Assembly (NCBI GenBank): GCA_032871835.1
Contig: CM065301.1
Span: 15,393,291 to 15,457,290, forward strand
Origin: Dipteronia dyeriana
Lineage: Eukaryota > Streptophyta > Magnoliopsida > Sapindales > Sapindaceae
DNA length: 64,000 bases
Direction of reading: 5' to 3'
Shown: positions 1-11,532 of the stretch, piece by piece
Layout of the letters: every line of letters begins with the position of its first letter
How positions within the stretch are numbered: the stretch's first letter is position 1
The notes under the pieces: model-generated
Told to the model about the DNA's origin: nothing
Database searches by the model: none
What the model saw: only the letters and a program-made list of their open reading frames with translations
Program-made: the position numbers and the translations under genes

Positions 1-1204
1 AAATGGCACAACTTTTATCTGTCAGCCGTAAAATATGAAAAAGAAAAGGACAGATTATCCAATAAATAATTAAAACATGTGATACACTCATTGCTGTTAT
101 TAAAAAGTTATAAGTAATCAAGACATCGCTTTACCTAACGGAGTGTTAGAGCAATTACGATGTTGGCTAAAAATATAAAATCTAGTTTTTAATTATCGAT
201 TACAAGGTGTTCATCATGATTCATTATGACATCACATTCACGTTTGGGTGCAGAGAAGCTCGACTTATTTTGCATTGCAATTGTGATCAAAAGTTCAAAA
301 CTATTATGGAGGAGATTCTCTGTAAAAAAAAAATTAAAAAAAAAACTTTGCATATCTTATGAATCCGGTTTCAGAAACTGAGGGAGTAATTCAAATAACT
401 ATTAGAGTTTTAATAGAAAAATATAAAAAACAAAAAAAAAATAATAGAGTAAAATTTAATTAAACATTTAAAAAAAAAATTGTGGCCTTGGGATCCATGG
501 CCCTTTGCCACTCACTGCTTATACATCTTCGTTTTGGTCTCCAAGTAATGTTGTAATTTGACCTTGATAGACATTCAAGATTTCAATAGAAGACTGTTTT
601 TTGGGTTTTAAATGATTATTTATGATCAGGTAGATTCTGTTTAATTAACTTCCGTATATTTTTGTTATAATCTATTATAACTCACTTTTGAATTCTATTC
701 CAAATATTTCTATAATATCTATCACCTCTTCCTATGGTTTTGTGATCTCTCATTAAGACAATTATTCGATTCGAATCACCGTATTATGGACGATATATAT
801 AAAAACAAATATTCTATGATATCTAAAATGGAAGTTGAGTTGATTATACATCTCCCTACCTGATTATAGTTTCAGTTTAATTATCAAATCAATAGAATGA
901 AAATGTTAAGAGGACAATTTTACTGCTTAACAAAAATTAATAAAAATGAATTAAAACAATAATATTATGCAACTCCAATTTCAACATTTCCATTAATCCC
1001 TATTATTTTAAAAAGAAAATTTTAATATTTAAATTTAATGAAAATAAAAAAGGAAATTAATCTAGCAACTAGCAACTGAAAAGGTCTTAATAAAGCAATT
1101 ATAATGAAATTATTATATTGGTGCACAATAAATTTTAACAAAATCAATGTATATAGAGTGAAAAGAAAATCACCGGATATATTATATAATATAAAAATAA
1201 CTAA
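1..1204. other. AT-rich spacer, no gene seen
   Basis: No open frame longer than about 60 codons and no recognisable protein family on either strand. The stretch has A/T homopolymer runs and short AT-rich words typical of plant intergenic DNA. I see no inverted or direct repeat that would define an element. Confidence 0.6.
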
Positions 1205-2200
1205 TTTTCATATGAAAACGACATTGGGTATCTATTTAATATTATTAATAAATAGTTTATTTTTATTTATTTATTTAATATTTATATCATGTATAATAAT
1301 ATATAAAAAAACAACATGTAATATCTATTTAATATTATTCATAAATTGTTTATTTTTTTCTTTTATTTAATATTTATATCATATCATATATCATGTATAA
1401 TAATCATATCATATTATATTATATAAAAATAGCTACTTCTTAAGAGAAAATGACATGCGACATCTATTTAATGTTATTAATAAATTATTATTTTTTTCAC
1501 TTATTTAATATTTATATTATAATATAAAAAGGAAATGACATGTGACATCTATTTAATGTTATTAATAAATTGTTTATTTTTAATTTATTTAATATTTATA
1601 TCATATCATATATCATGTATAAATTATACGGTGAGTCTTTCATAAAAAATCCTTATTTTAATTTCGGTAAGGACTACTGTAAAATCATATTGATTTGAAT
1701 TATTTTCTACTTTAATTTTTTGTATGGATGATAAGTTCATTGAAATCTACCTACGAATAAAATTTAAAAAATTTCCAAACACTAGAATTATTTATCTCGA
1801 TTTTTTTAAATATGAAAGCATCAGAAATATGGTTGAAATATAGAAAAAATCAAGAATAATAGTTCTAGTATTTGAAAAATTCTCAAATTTTATTCATATA
1901 TAGATTTCGATGAACTTATCATCCGAAAAAAAAATCAGATCAAAATTCATTCAAATCAATGTGATTACATGGTGGTCCTTACGAAAATTAAATAAGGGAT
2001 CTCCTATGAGAGACTCACTCATCATGTATAATAATATAAAAATAGTTTTTTCTCATAAAGAAGCGTCACATGTCTTCTATTTCATATTTTTAATATATTT
2101 TTTTCATCTACTTAATATTATCGTATATCTATATCTAAAAATGAGCCACAAAGTGACAATTAATATTATTATTTATTTATTATAATCATTTATAATAATA
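1205..2200. repeat. Degenerate tandem array interrupted by a MITE
   Basis: A unit built on 'acatctatttaatgttatt' followed by 'ttatttaatatttatat' and 'catgtataataatat' recurs at about 1214, 1311, 1447 and 1533. It resumes on the far side of the foldback MITE at about 2022-2200. Spacing between copies is uneven (about 85-135 bp), so the array is old or built from indel-rich units. The word 'catgtataa' lies on both sides of the MITE, which indicates that the MITE entered an existing array. Confidence 0.6.
1630..2021. mobile_element. Foldback MITE, copy A
   Basis: About 390 bp whose two halves are inverted repeats. The left end reads 'gtgagtctttcat' followed by 'ccttattttaatttcggtaa'. The right end read in reverse gives 'gtgagtctctcat' followed by 'cccttatttaattttcgtaa'. 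The complementarity continues inward through 'tgataagttcat' and its partner 'gatgaacttatca', so the strand can fold on itself over most of its length. A relative lies at 39363-39759. No coding capacity. I could not fix a target duplication. Confidence 0.75.
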
Positions 2201-2250
2201 TAGTTTTTTTTCTTAAAAGAGAGAGAACCATTAATATTTCGGAATAAATA

Positions 2251-3263
2251 AGGCCCCGTCCTACAACTATTTTTCAGTCCGTTTTCGTTTTTATTTTTCA
2301 AAAAATGTTTCGAAAACGCGTTCGTTAACCGTTTTTCATTTTATTTTCAAAAAAAAAAAATTGAAAAACAAAACATGTGTTAAAAGTGAAAGATTTGAAA
2401 AACATAAAATACTTGTTTTTCGTTTTTCGTTTTTGTTTTTCATTTTGTTTTTCACTTTTTTATATATATAAAAAAATCATTTTGTTTTTTCATTTTGTTT
2501 CATTTAGTTTTATTATGCGTTTCATATGGCTATGATAAGACGGAACAAGATTTTTAAATGACCAAAGTGCCCCTATATATACATTATAATTATTATTATA
2601 TATATTACAATATTATATATTATAAAATAATATATTTTATGTATATTATAATATATTATAATATTTATATAAATAGTATATCAATATCCTATAATATATA
2701 TAATATTATGATTATATATATTATATTATTATATATTATTATATATATTTAAAATGTAATATCAAATATTATATATTATTATATTTAATATATTATTATA
2801 ATATAAATTATAATATATGTAATAATATTTAATATATATTTTATATATTATTATAATATGTATATATATGTATATATATATTAATACAGTTATATTTTTA
2901 TTATATAGTAATATATATATATATATATTGTAATTATTTGTTTATAATTTAAGAGTTTAGTTTTGATTAATTCATTTTTTGATATGTTTTTTTGAATTAT
3001 TTTTTGATGTGTTACTTTTGCTTAATTTAAAAATTACAATGCAAAAATTATATTGGTTAATTATGTAATCAATTTTTGATAGTTTTCAGTTAGTCTACCA
3101 GACGCGTTTTTTCCGTTTTCATTTTCAAAATACAATTTTCAGTATATGCTACCAGACGCATTTTCGGAATTCGAAACTGAAACCAAAAACACTGTTTTCG
3201 TTTTCATTTTCATTTTTATTTTTGAAAAACAACAACTGAAAAACGCTTACAGGACGGGCCCTA
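2251..3263. mobile_element. Non-autonomous hAT-like MITE, copy 1
   Basis: A 1013-bp non-coding element with imperfect terminal inverted repeats. The left end is 'aggccccgtcctacaac' and the right end reversed is 'tagggcccgtcctgtaagcg'. Next to both ends are runs of 'gtttttcgttttt' type, and the core is AT-rich. The TAGGG-like terminus resembles hAT ends, but no 8-bp target duplication is clear, so the superfamily is tentative. A related sequence without the element sits at about 17640-17790: there 'aataaata' runs directly into 'atattccttt', matching the two flanks here. That is a paralogous empty site. Copy 2 is at 18109-19228. Confidence 0.75.
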
Positions 3264-3910
3264 AAATCCTTTTAATCTATATAATGTTTATAAATATAAA
3301 TTAAACAACTCTTCATTTTCTATTCGTTCATTTTTCAGTTTTTATAAAACAATTATTAAAATCTTTGGCTTTAAATTATTAAAATTATTGATTATTTACA
3401 ATTGAGTTGTGCTATTGACACCCACTACTTGACTATTTATGTTCCTTTTTTTTTAAATTTTTATTTAATTATATAAACTTATATGCTTTTATTACTTTTT
3501 AAAATTTATTTTCAGAATTACCCTTTTACTTATTTTCAAACTTAATACACCTCCTATCTTTATCAATATATATATATATAAATACAATTCATCTCTAATC
3601 TTTATATACAATTTTCTTACATCTATTCGAAGGACTTGTCTTATTTCATGGTGAAACCATCCATATTAGATGCGGGTTTTTTTTTCTTTCTTGTATTCGA
3701 TTGGATTTCTGGTGGTCGATTGTGAGTGTGATATTGATCGTTTGATGATTCTTTTTTTGAGCAATTGAGTTAGGGTTTTGGTGTGGTTTCGTTTCGTCAA
3801 AGATTAGGTTTTCTTGGTTGCGATTCCTGATGTGATTTCATTGTTTATATATATAAAAATAACATTAAACTAACTTTAAAATATCCATAATAAAATCGAT
3901 TAATTGCAGT
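3264..3910. other. Spacer between MITE and gypsy element
   Basis: Non-coding and AT-rich. Its first 130 bp belong to the host repeat that the MITE entered, related to 17640-17790 and 17870-17970. The rest carries no feature I can name. Confidence 0.5.
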
Positions 3911-4785
3911 TGTTGACGTTGATTTCTTGATATGTGAGAAAAGCCAACAATGATTGGATTTTAGCTGTGATTTCAAAGAGAAAGAGAAGGAGAGTAATCA
4001 GACACAAGTTTTTTACGTGGTAAAACTCTGATGACTGGAGAAATGTCCACGGGTGGTTGAATGATCAACCAAGCCAAAATCCACTATGAGATAATATAAT
4101 TACAATTCTCGATCTCTCATTCTTCTCTCTGTATTTTTCTATGATTCCTGTATATTTTTGTGTGATGAGATTATGGGTCAATTTATATGTTTATAGAACC
4201 CTAATCTTCTTTGTACAAGTAATAAAAGATCTTTGTATTTAATTACGATTGTTTGCTTGCTCGAAGTAGTTTGTCTTCTTTCCTGTTTCGGAGACTTGTA
4301 TTGAGATCGAATGAGACTCTAGTAATGTAATCCAATTATGACTTATTTCCTTATGAGATTGTAGTCTTTTTGAAGAAATAAAATTGTTGCCTGATTAGGA
4401 ACCCTTCCTGCTTGATAATTTCTTGGAATTCCTCCTTGATATGGATATCTTCGTGTATTCTAATGACTTGATTCGTGTGAGCTACGCGCTGGGCTCTTTA
4501 TTCAGTTTTCTTCACGTTTGTCCTTAGTAGAAAACAATATCAGCTAGTCCCGAGTGACGTCATTTGATCCCGAGTAGGCGATGTCATCAATTAGCCCCGG
4601 GTATGTTTAACTTACCCCAAGTAGTGTATGTCGCCAGTTAACCCCGAGCAGGTCTTGTTCAATACTTGTTTATTCGAGCTTCTCTTCTTTGGTGATGCCT
4701 TGTAGGATGCCTATTCGGACGTCCACCTGGTAAATTTATCCTATTTGTTAATGACGTGTATATCTGATAAAATTTACATACGACA
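3911..4785 (-). repeat. 3' LTR of the Tat element
   Basis: 875 bp, the downstream LTR in element orientation. It matches 14872-15743 along its whole length with scattered substitutions. It holds the word 'tttacgtgg' (about 4012-4020) followed by 'ccacggg' (4048). At that site the other LTR has lost the core (aagtgg). Confidence 0.95.
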
Positions 4786-4800
4786 ATACCTCCTTAAAAT
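4786..4800 (-). other. Polypurine tract of the Tat element
   Basis: On the minus strand 'taaggaggtat' lies immediately before the TGTCG start of the 3' LTR. This is the position and composition expected of the plus-strand primer tract. Confidence 0.6.
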
Positions 4801-5591
4801 ATTTTTACCGAATAGAATTTCGTTTCGGGCAAAAGTATTTTAATCAATTCAATTTTTATTTCTGTGCCAGAGTAAGTGTCTTATCATAATGGCGTGTCTT
4901 AATGGTGACCCAGTAAATCCGATTTGCCCCCTCACGCAGGATCTTCAATGATGGCGACGTTTTAGAATTCTGACGGCGAAAGCCTTTTCTCTTATTGAAA
5001 CGTGTCCTATGCCGCTTCATTTTTCGATTCCATTTAATAGAAACGACCTTCGCGTCTCCCCGTGCACCGCCTACGTCATCAAATCTTATCATAGATTTTT
5101 ACCGCCTTGAGACCCTAGGGTTTCGTGCTATCTCCCCTTTAAATTCTTCACTGAAGGGTTACGTTTGTTCATTCTAAAAAACTTGAAAACCAGAAAATTC
5201 TTTGCCAACCCAGATTTCTTCGCAGCAAATCACCATTTTTCCGTAGAAGATTTCCAGATTTCTTCATTTCAATTTTAGTGTTAATGAACCGTCCTCTCGT
5301 CAACGGCTTTTTACTATCGCTTTCGAAGCGCTCGATCGTGGGGATTTCCAACTGGTTTCCTGCGTTCAAAGATTGTTGGGGGAAATCCCTACTAATGGAC
5401 CTCCATTTTTAGAAGTTGATGTTTCTGGGCTTCACCCTGACATCCAATTTTTTCTATCCAGTTCTTTATCTAGTTCTGAATCTGATGTTTCTAATAACAG
5501 GGTACCGCTGTGAAGGATGGGAAAACATCAAAGCAGAAGTGAAGTCTATAAGCATGGCTCGGGCGGCGTTCGGATCAGGGAGTAGACTGTT

Positions 5592-8212
5592 AACGAGAAC
5601 GACATTGAAGAGGCGTTCAGAGTGTCTCGTCTCACTTTCTCTACTGAACGCCCGAGTAGGTTTGACACCGAGCCGAATGTGGTCGGGGCAGATGAGATCG
5701 AGAAGTACCGTGCCCGATTCGATTTTGGTGACTCGGTTGTTCTGGTTCTCACTGGTGATAGAGCTGTGTGGAATCCTCCCCCGGGCATGATGGCCATCTA
5801 TGGATCCATGCTCTGCTGTGGCGTCACACTTCCTCTCCAGCTGTTCATTTTCTGGTTTTTGGCTGAAGTAGGGATCATCTAGGCTCAACTGGCCCTGAAC
5901 AGTTATAAGATTCTGATGTGCATGTGGCACATGTACAACCAGATGAATTTGTCACCTCTATCCTTGAGTGAGATCATGCATTTCTTCACGCTGAGGCAGT
6001 CTGGCAAGACAGGGACCTATTTCCTTATGTCTAATCTGTCAGACTGTTGGGTCCCCAATGGGACAAAGGTGAATCGGGATATCGACACCTCTGATGACCC
6101 CAAAAAGAGGGGGTTTGTATGGGGATTCTCTTCATCTAACAAGTTCTGGAAGAACAGTTGGTTTTTTACTGGAAGGAATCTGGGTCTTGAAGTCACCCTC
6201 TCGGCTGGGGAAACTCGGAGGGTGCTGAAAGTTCCCCGCTTCTTTTGTTCTCCTGAGGTTTGGAATAAGAAGAAGCTTAATTTTAGCATCGCTAAGCTGA
6301 CCAGACTTGATCGAGCAGCAGTTCGCACGCTGGAGAAGATGAGCATACCTTACCTTTTTAACAAGGCGAAGATGATAGAGCTCAGCTTTTTCATCCAAAT
6401 TTTGGCTTACCGCATGCGATGTAAGTGATCTTTGTAACCCTTTTTTTTATTGTTTATTTGCTTTTCATATTCTGATGTGATCCCTTTTATTTTTTCTAAG
6501 TGTACAACATCGACATCTACATCGTCTGCGACCTCCAAGCTCGCCAAGTGAAGTCGATTCTTCAGGCGAGCCGAAAAGAAGCTTCTCGTCAGAGCAATGA
6601 TTGTATTGCCCCGCCTGAGTCTGACGAGGAAACTGATGTTGTCGAGGAGCAAATCCCTGAATAAGTCCCTGAGGACGTTGATTAGCCGACTGCTAAGGAG
6701 ACTAGTGGTCCGAGTGGCCCGACAGATGCTCAACTGCCTGATGATGGGGAGAGGCAGAGTGGGGGTCTTGAAAGACCCGTTGTGCGGTCAGACGTTGGTG
6801 ATGGAGGTAATTCCTCCACGGGACAAGTACCTTCAGGTCCCGAATTTTTTGAGACTTTCTTGGATGAGGCTCAGGAAGATCCCGCAGCTGATATTAGCTT
6901 CCGCCGTTCTCGGGCTAAGAAGCGAAAGGCAGTCAGCTCTCCAACTCGCCCTCTTAAGGTCCTTTGGGTTGTCTCATTCATCGACTCCAGCGATGAAGAT
7001 ATTGTGGCTGACATTCCCCTGAGCGTTAAAGATATTATGGTTGACATTCCCCCAAGCGTTGATGTTGGAGCATCGACGGATGCGGAGACTTCGGAGTCGA
7101 ACAGGGGTTACCCTCCCTCCCTAGGTTGAAGATCAACGAGCTGACCCCTCTGGGGTTCCTTCATATCCTTCTCCCTAGGATATTATGCGGGAGATGTCAT
7201 CAGGTTGGGCTTTCATCGGGAAAGACCGCTGGAGTTATTTTCGGGATGGCTCCCTGACAGATCGTTTTCAGAACGTTTTTAACGGTGCATCTTATGTAAG
7301 TTATCCTTAACTTCTTTAATTGTTTTACTCATTTTCTTGCTAGATTTTTAATTAAACTTTTTGTAGATGGTGGCCGAGTTCGCTGAGCTGGTTCAAACGG
7401 AGCAACATCAAGTTGATAGAATAAGGTGTCTCGAAGCTCAGCTGAAGGAAAGTGAGGATAGCCGTGCTCGGGTTGAAGCGGCTTATGAAAATGAGGTGGG
7501 CTCTGCCCAAGTGTTCACATATCATTGTTTGGCGAAGCAGGTTGAGGCCGAGGAGAAAGCTTTTTTAGTAAAGGAGAAGGCAGCTTCACTTCAAAATTTG
7601 TTGGCCTCTGCCCAAGAATCAATGCTTAGGGCCGAGCAGGAAGCGGAGCAGTCTAAGTCGACGTATGAGCAGAAAATCAAAGACTTGGAACGTCAGGCTC
7701 TGACGATCGAGTCCCTATCCAATGAGGCCAGGCTGGAACTCGAAGTGCAAGGGGTAGATCGTTTCAAGAGATCCCTTGCCTACGATGCACTTCTTCTTCG
7801 GGAGTTTCAGCGTGGGTTGGTTTCAGCTAGCGAGTTCTTCAAGGTTAAGAATCGGGTAACTGAGAAAGCCCGAGCCAACTGGGAGCTGTCGATCAAAAAT
7901 CATGTGGATCGGTCCTTGGAATCTCTTCGGAATCAGATGAAGGAGTGGAGAGCTTGCTGCCGTAGCCGAGGTAAAGAGCCCCATCCTATGCATTTTAAGG
8001 TTCCATCTGAGCACTCCCTCTAGACTTTTTACGTCAGTCAGGAGTCGGTCGTGGAAGGTGTTGTCTCTGATGTTGGACCGATCCCAGAAGAAGATTACAG
8101 CCAGTGGATGGACGATTCGATCGACACGATTGCTTGGCCTTCCAATAAAAGTCTGCTCCGCGAGTACGAGATGATTCCTGACCCAAGTATTGGCAAATCC
8201 TCACAACCTTGA
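5592..8212 (+). pseudogene. Antisense ORF of the Tat element, two introns, decayed
   Basis: Lies on the strand opposite gag-pol, between the 3' LTR and the tandem repeats. Exon 1 (about 5592-6420) encodes a domain like the 'putative gypsy type transposon' family (PF04195-like), with a WNPPPG motif near 5770 and further conserved-looking W/F-rich sequence to 6420. Intron 1 is 6421-6500 (GTAAGT...CTAAG). Exon 2 is 6501-7295 and is acidic and Ser/Pro-rich. Intron 2 is 7296-7366 (GTAAGT...TGTAG). Exon 3 (7367-8212) is a long Glu/Gln/Arg-rich coiled coil. Codon phase is kept across both introns, which supports real splicing. Lesions: TAG 5880, TAA 6662, TAG 6683, a frame change between about 7130 and 7185, and TAG 8021, after which 62 more codons stay open to TGA 8210. 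AATAAA follows at 8332. The start is uncertain, since an in-frame TAG lies at 5583. Antisense ORFs are known in Tat elements; their function is not established. Confidence 0.75.
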
Positions 8213-8214
8213 TT

Positions 8215-8419
8215 TTTGTAGAATTTTTATAAGTTTTGTAGAAACTCTTTGTAATTCTCTTTGTAATTCTTTGTAACATTCTTTGTAAAGAATTCTTTGT
8301 AATATTTTTTTGTAACGATTCTTTGGAGATTAATAAAATCCCGGGTAACTTTTCTGAACTGAATGGTCTTGATCTGATTTATTGCTTCAAGGAATTTCTC
8401 CAACTTAACTCTATTGTTG
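8215..8419 (+). other. 3' flank of the antisense ORF with AATAAA
   Basis: Short direct repeats of 'ctttgtaattctttgtaa' type occupy 8245-8310. AATAAA follows at 8332-8337 in the sense of the antisense ORF, about 120 bp after its last stop, a plausible polyadenylation signal. Non-coding. Confidence 0.45.
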
Positions 8420-8840
8420 CCGAGTATCTTATTAAACCAGCTATTTCTTTTCGGGTAACTTAACCGAGTATCTTATTAAACCGATTTTATTCCCTGAATA
8501 ATTTTTAACGCCAAGTATCTTATTAAACTGGTTGTTGCAATCTTCATGCCAAGTATCTTATTAAACTGGCTAACTCTGATGTTCGGGTAACTTCACCGAG
8601 TATCTTATTAAATCGGTTGTCACCCGAATAATTGTAATACCAAGTATCTTATTAAACTGGCTCTTGCAATCTTTATGCCAAGTATCTTATTAAACTGACT
8701 AACTCTAATGTTCGAGTAACTTCACCAAGTATCTTATTAAACCGGTTGTCACCCGAATAATTGTAATGCCAAGTATCTTATTAAACTGTCTCTTGCAATC
8801 TTTATGCCAAGTATCTTATTAAACTTGCTAGTATTATTAA
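8420..8840. repeat. Higher-order tandem repeat, 129-bp period
   Basis: The core 'aagtatcttattaaactgg' (variant 'cgagtatcttattaaaccgg') recurs at about 8421, 8465, 8511, 8549, 8596, 8640, 8678, 8725, 8769 and 8807. From 8511 on, successive spacings cycle 38, 47, 44, 38, 47, 44, 38. Three diverged sub-monomers therefore form a 129-bp higher-order unit. Tandem repeats in the 3' untranslated region are known in Tat-lineage elements and can seed satellites. Confidence 0.88.
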
Positions 8841-9384
8841 CCGAGTCATCTTAAAACAGACAAGTAGGTTTATGCTTGTGTTTTATACACAGTTGCTACC
8901 CGAACATTACATCAAGGCTCACCATGATCATATGTTCGAGTCCTTACGCATTACCGAGGACGTCTCCCCAGATTTTATGCGTAAGGGTTTGCAGAATCGT
9001 TAAGTTTTTTGAATCGCTTAACACAGCTACGCATTTCACCGGAATTTTTTCCGATAGCGTCCCTAGCTGGTGCGTGAGGTTTACCTTTTTGCTAAGGTCA
9101 ATTGACCTTGCTCGGCTGGCATGCTCCTTCGAGCTTCTCCACCCATTCGGGAATCAATGGTTCCGAGTATTCTATTTTCATGTTCTTAATATCATGCTTG
9201 TCTTCCATATGTTCTTATTATCATATGTTCTTTCGAAAATCCTGAGTTTTGTGCTTAAATCTTTCAGAAATTCCGAGTTTGATTTTTATTCATAACTGTA
9301 AAATCAACAAAGTTTTAAATTCCACAGCTAATATTTAACCTAATTAAAATTGTCCTTACTAGAAAAAAGAACAAAAAATAATTT
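8841..9384 (-). other. Non-coding 3' region of the Tat element
   Basis: Lies between the end of the integrase and the tandem array in element orientation. An open frame on the plus strand (8876-9295) has no recognisable domain and no codon pattern that would make me call it a gene. Nothing else seen. Confidence 0.4.
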
Positions 9385-10240
9385 AAGGATAGAAAATCTT
9401 CAGATATTGGGAGTTGCATGGTCGGGGTAAAACCCCTCCACTGGGTCGTGCAATCCAATATGCTCCATGGCCAGCTATTCCTTCGACTTTGTACGGGCCT
9501 TCCCATTTATCGGTTAGGGAACCTGCAACTTTATTTTTTGTGTTCAATGACACATTCTTAAGTACCAGGTCTCCTAGCTGGAATTTCCTGACCCGAACAT
9601 GAGAGTTGTAGTGGCGAGCTACTATTTACTGATATGCCATATTTCGTGTTCAGGACTTCTCCCTTTTCTCTTCTAGCTCATCTAGACTTTACAATAGCAA
9701 ATCAACATTCTGTTCTTCATCATATAACCTGACCCGGGGTGACACATATGATGTTTATATGGGGATAACGGCTTCTGTTCCAAACACTAAAGTGAATGGA
9801 GTCTCTCCGGTTGACATTCTTGCTGTTGTCCGGTATGCCCATAATACTTTGGGAAGCTTTTCAACCCGGCTTCCTTTCTTGGCATCTAGCTTTGCTTTGA
9901 TTGTGTGCTTGATGATTTTGTTCACTGCTTCGACCTGCCCATTTGTTTGAGGGTGAGCAGGTGTGACATAGTAATTGGCAATCTGGTACTCTTTGCACAG
10001 CTGTCTGAATTTCAGGTTATCGAACTGGGAGCCGTTGTCAGTGATTATAGTGTTTGGGACTCTAAACCTATAAAGTATAATCTTTTTCACAAAATTTGTG
10101 GTGTTTGCTTCTGTGATATTCACAAATGCTTCAACTTCTGCTCACTTCGTGAAATAGTCACTTCCTGAGTACTTTGTGTGCTAAACTTTTAGCCCCAGTG
10201 TGGTTTTCGCAGACTCCTCCATGGATTTCCTGTAATATTC
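9385..10240 (-). pseudogene. Tat element integrase, decayed
   Basis: Minus strand. The N-terminal zinc-binding part is visible near 10240-10160: a motif like IHGGVCENHTG followed by SLAHKVLRK. The catalytic core lies in 10123-9755, with TDNGSQFD carrying a catalytic Asp and GQVEAVNK carrying the catalytic Glu, followed by the LWAYRTT and ETPF motifs usual in this lineage. The C-terminal part, to about 9385, holds a LGDLVL motif and a KWEGPY motif. Stops and frame changes separate the parts. No chromodomain follows, consistent with Tat. It would have inserted element cDNA into chromosomes and is now inactive. Confidence 0.9.
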
Positions 10241-11299
10241 GATATGCATCCTCCTCTGACACATATCTTTGGAGTGTTCGGGAATACCCCCTTCTGTATA
10301 GTTCTCCTCCAACCAATGTGTACCTTGCTGATCTATACCTGATACATTTTGCTTGTAAGGGATCTTTCGGGAGCGTGCCTTCTTCTAGAAACCTTTTCAG
10401 CTGAGTCATCCAACCGTCTGACGGTGTTCGGATTTCTAAAATTTCTAAGTTTCTCGGTTCAGCTATGCTCGGTTTGAGGAGATGTGCAACTAGGATAGTC
10501 TTTGGCCTGATTGTGGTTGTTGCTGACACTAGTTTGGATAATGTGTCTGCCTTTTCATTCTCTTCTCTGGGGATCTGGACAATCTTATATTCTTTGAATT
10601 TCTGGAGGAGATGTTTCGCAATGCCACGGTAGGTTATCATACCTTCATCCTTGGCTTGGTATTCGTCCAGGACTTGGTTGACAACTACCTGTGAATCGCT
10701 GAATATCTCGACTTATCAGCCCCGAGAGCTATGCAGACTCTGAGTCCAGCTAGTAGCGCCTTGTACTCGACTTGATTGTTGGTTGCTTTGAATTCAAACC
10801 TCATGGCACATTAGACATCATCTCCTTCTATAGTGCATACTACGATCTCTACCCCGCTGCCATGAGTGTTTGAAGAGCCATAAACATACAATTTCCATGG
10901 AAATTTTTTTCCCAACATCCTTTTTGCTTCCATGTTTGGCTCTGTGAACTCTGCTATAAAATCTACCACTGCTTGCCTTTTGAGGAATGTCCTAGGGACG
11001 TAGTGGATATCGAATTCACTTAGCTCGATAGCCCATTTGGTCAGTCTTCCCAAAATCTCTGGCTTATGTAGAATTTGCTTTAATGGGCAATCGGTGAGAA
11101 CCTGGATTGTATAAGCCTGAAAATATGGCCTTAGCTTCATTGCTGCTGAAACCAATGCTAATGCCATTTTCTCTACTTGTGAATACCTGGTCTTGGCTGG
11201 TAGAAGTGCCTTGCTAGTGTAGTATACTGGCTTCTGTACTCCATCTTCTGTTCTAACTAGGACTAAACTTGCTGCTAGTTCTGTAATTGATAAGTACAA
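10240..11299 (-). pseudogene. Tat element RNase H and second RNase H-like domain
   Basis: The first domain, 11299 to about 10960, carries the YYTSKAL, RYSQVEK and TDCPLKQIL motifs of the RNase H that follows gypsy reverse transcriptase. A second, related domain begins near 10910 with KLYVYGSSN (usually YVDGSSN, so the catalytic Asp appears changed to Tyr). It continues past a break at about 10810-10640 into the PREENEKADTLSKL motif. A duplicated RNase H is characteristic of the Tat group. Both parts are broken by stops. Confidence 0.85.
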
Positions 11300-11532
11300 A
11301 TGGAGTGTCTCTCACATTTGTGGTTTTGAAAGGATAGAGCCTGCCCTAGGTATTCCTTGATATTTTAAAAAGTCGGCTCGCACTCTTCGTTCCATTCGAG
11401 TCCTTTTCCTTTTTTAATTACTTTGAAAAAGAGTGTGCATTTGTCTGTGGCCTTTGAGATGAATCTACCTAAGGAAGCTTAACATCCTGTTAGGCGCTGT
11501 ACTTCTTTTAGTGTCTTTGGTGAAGTCATTTT

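Noticed and set aside
2558..2752. 64-codon frame rich in Tyr and Ile
   Set aside because: Translation of an AT-only low-complexity core of the MITE; not a protein.
5466..5930. 154-codon minus-strand open frame
   Set aside because: It lies opposite the antisense ORF of the Tat element. The plus strand has the conserved WNPPPG domain here, so the minus frame is a shadow.
8420..8840. CRISPR-like array appearance (regular repeats with spacers)
   Set aside because: The spacers are themselves repeated in a 129-bp higher-order pattern and the locus is inside a plant retrotransposon. It is a tandem repeat, not a CRISPR array.
8876..9295. 139-codon plus-strand frame
   Set aside because: Cys/Phe/Ser-rich with no known domain and in the non-coding 3' region of the Tat element. 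There is no intron or signal to link it with the antisense ORF.
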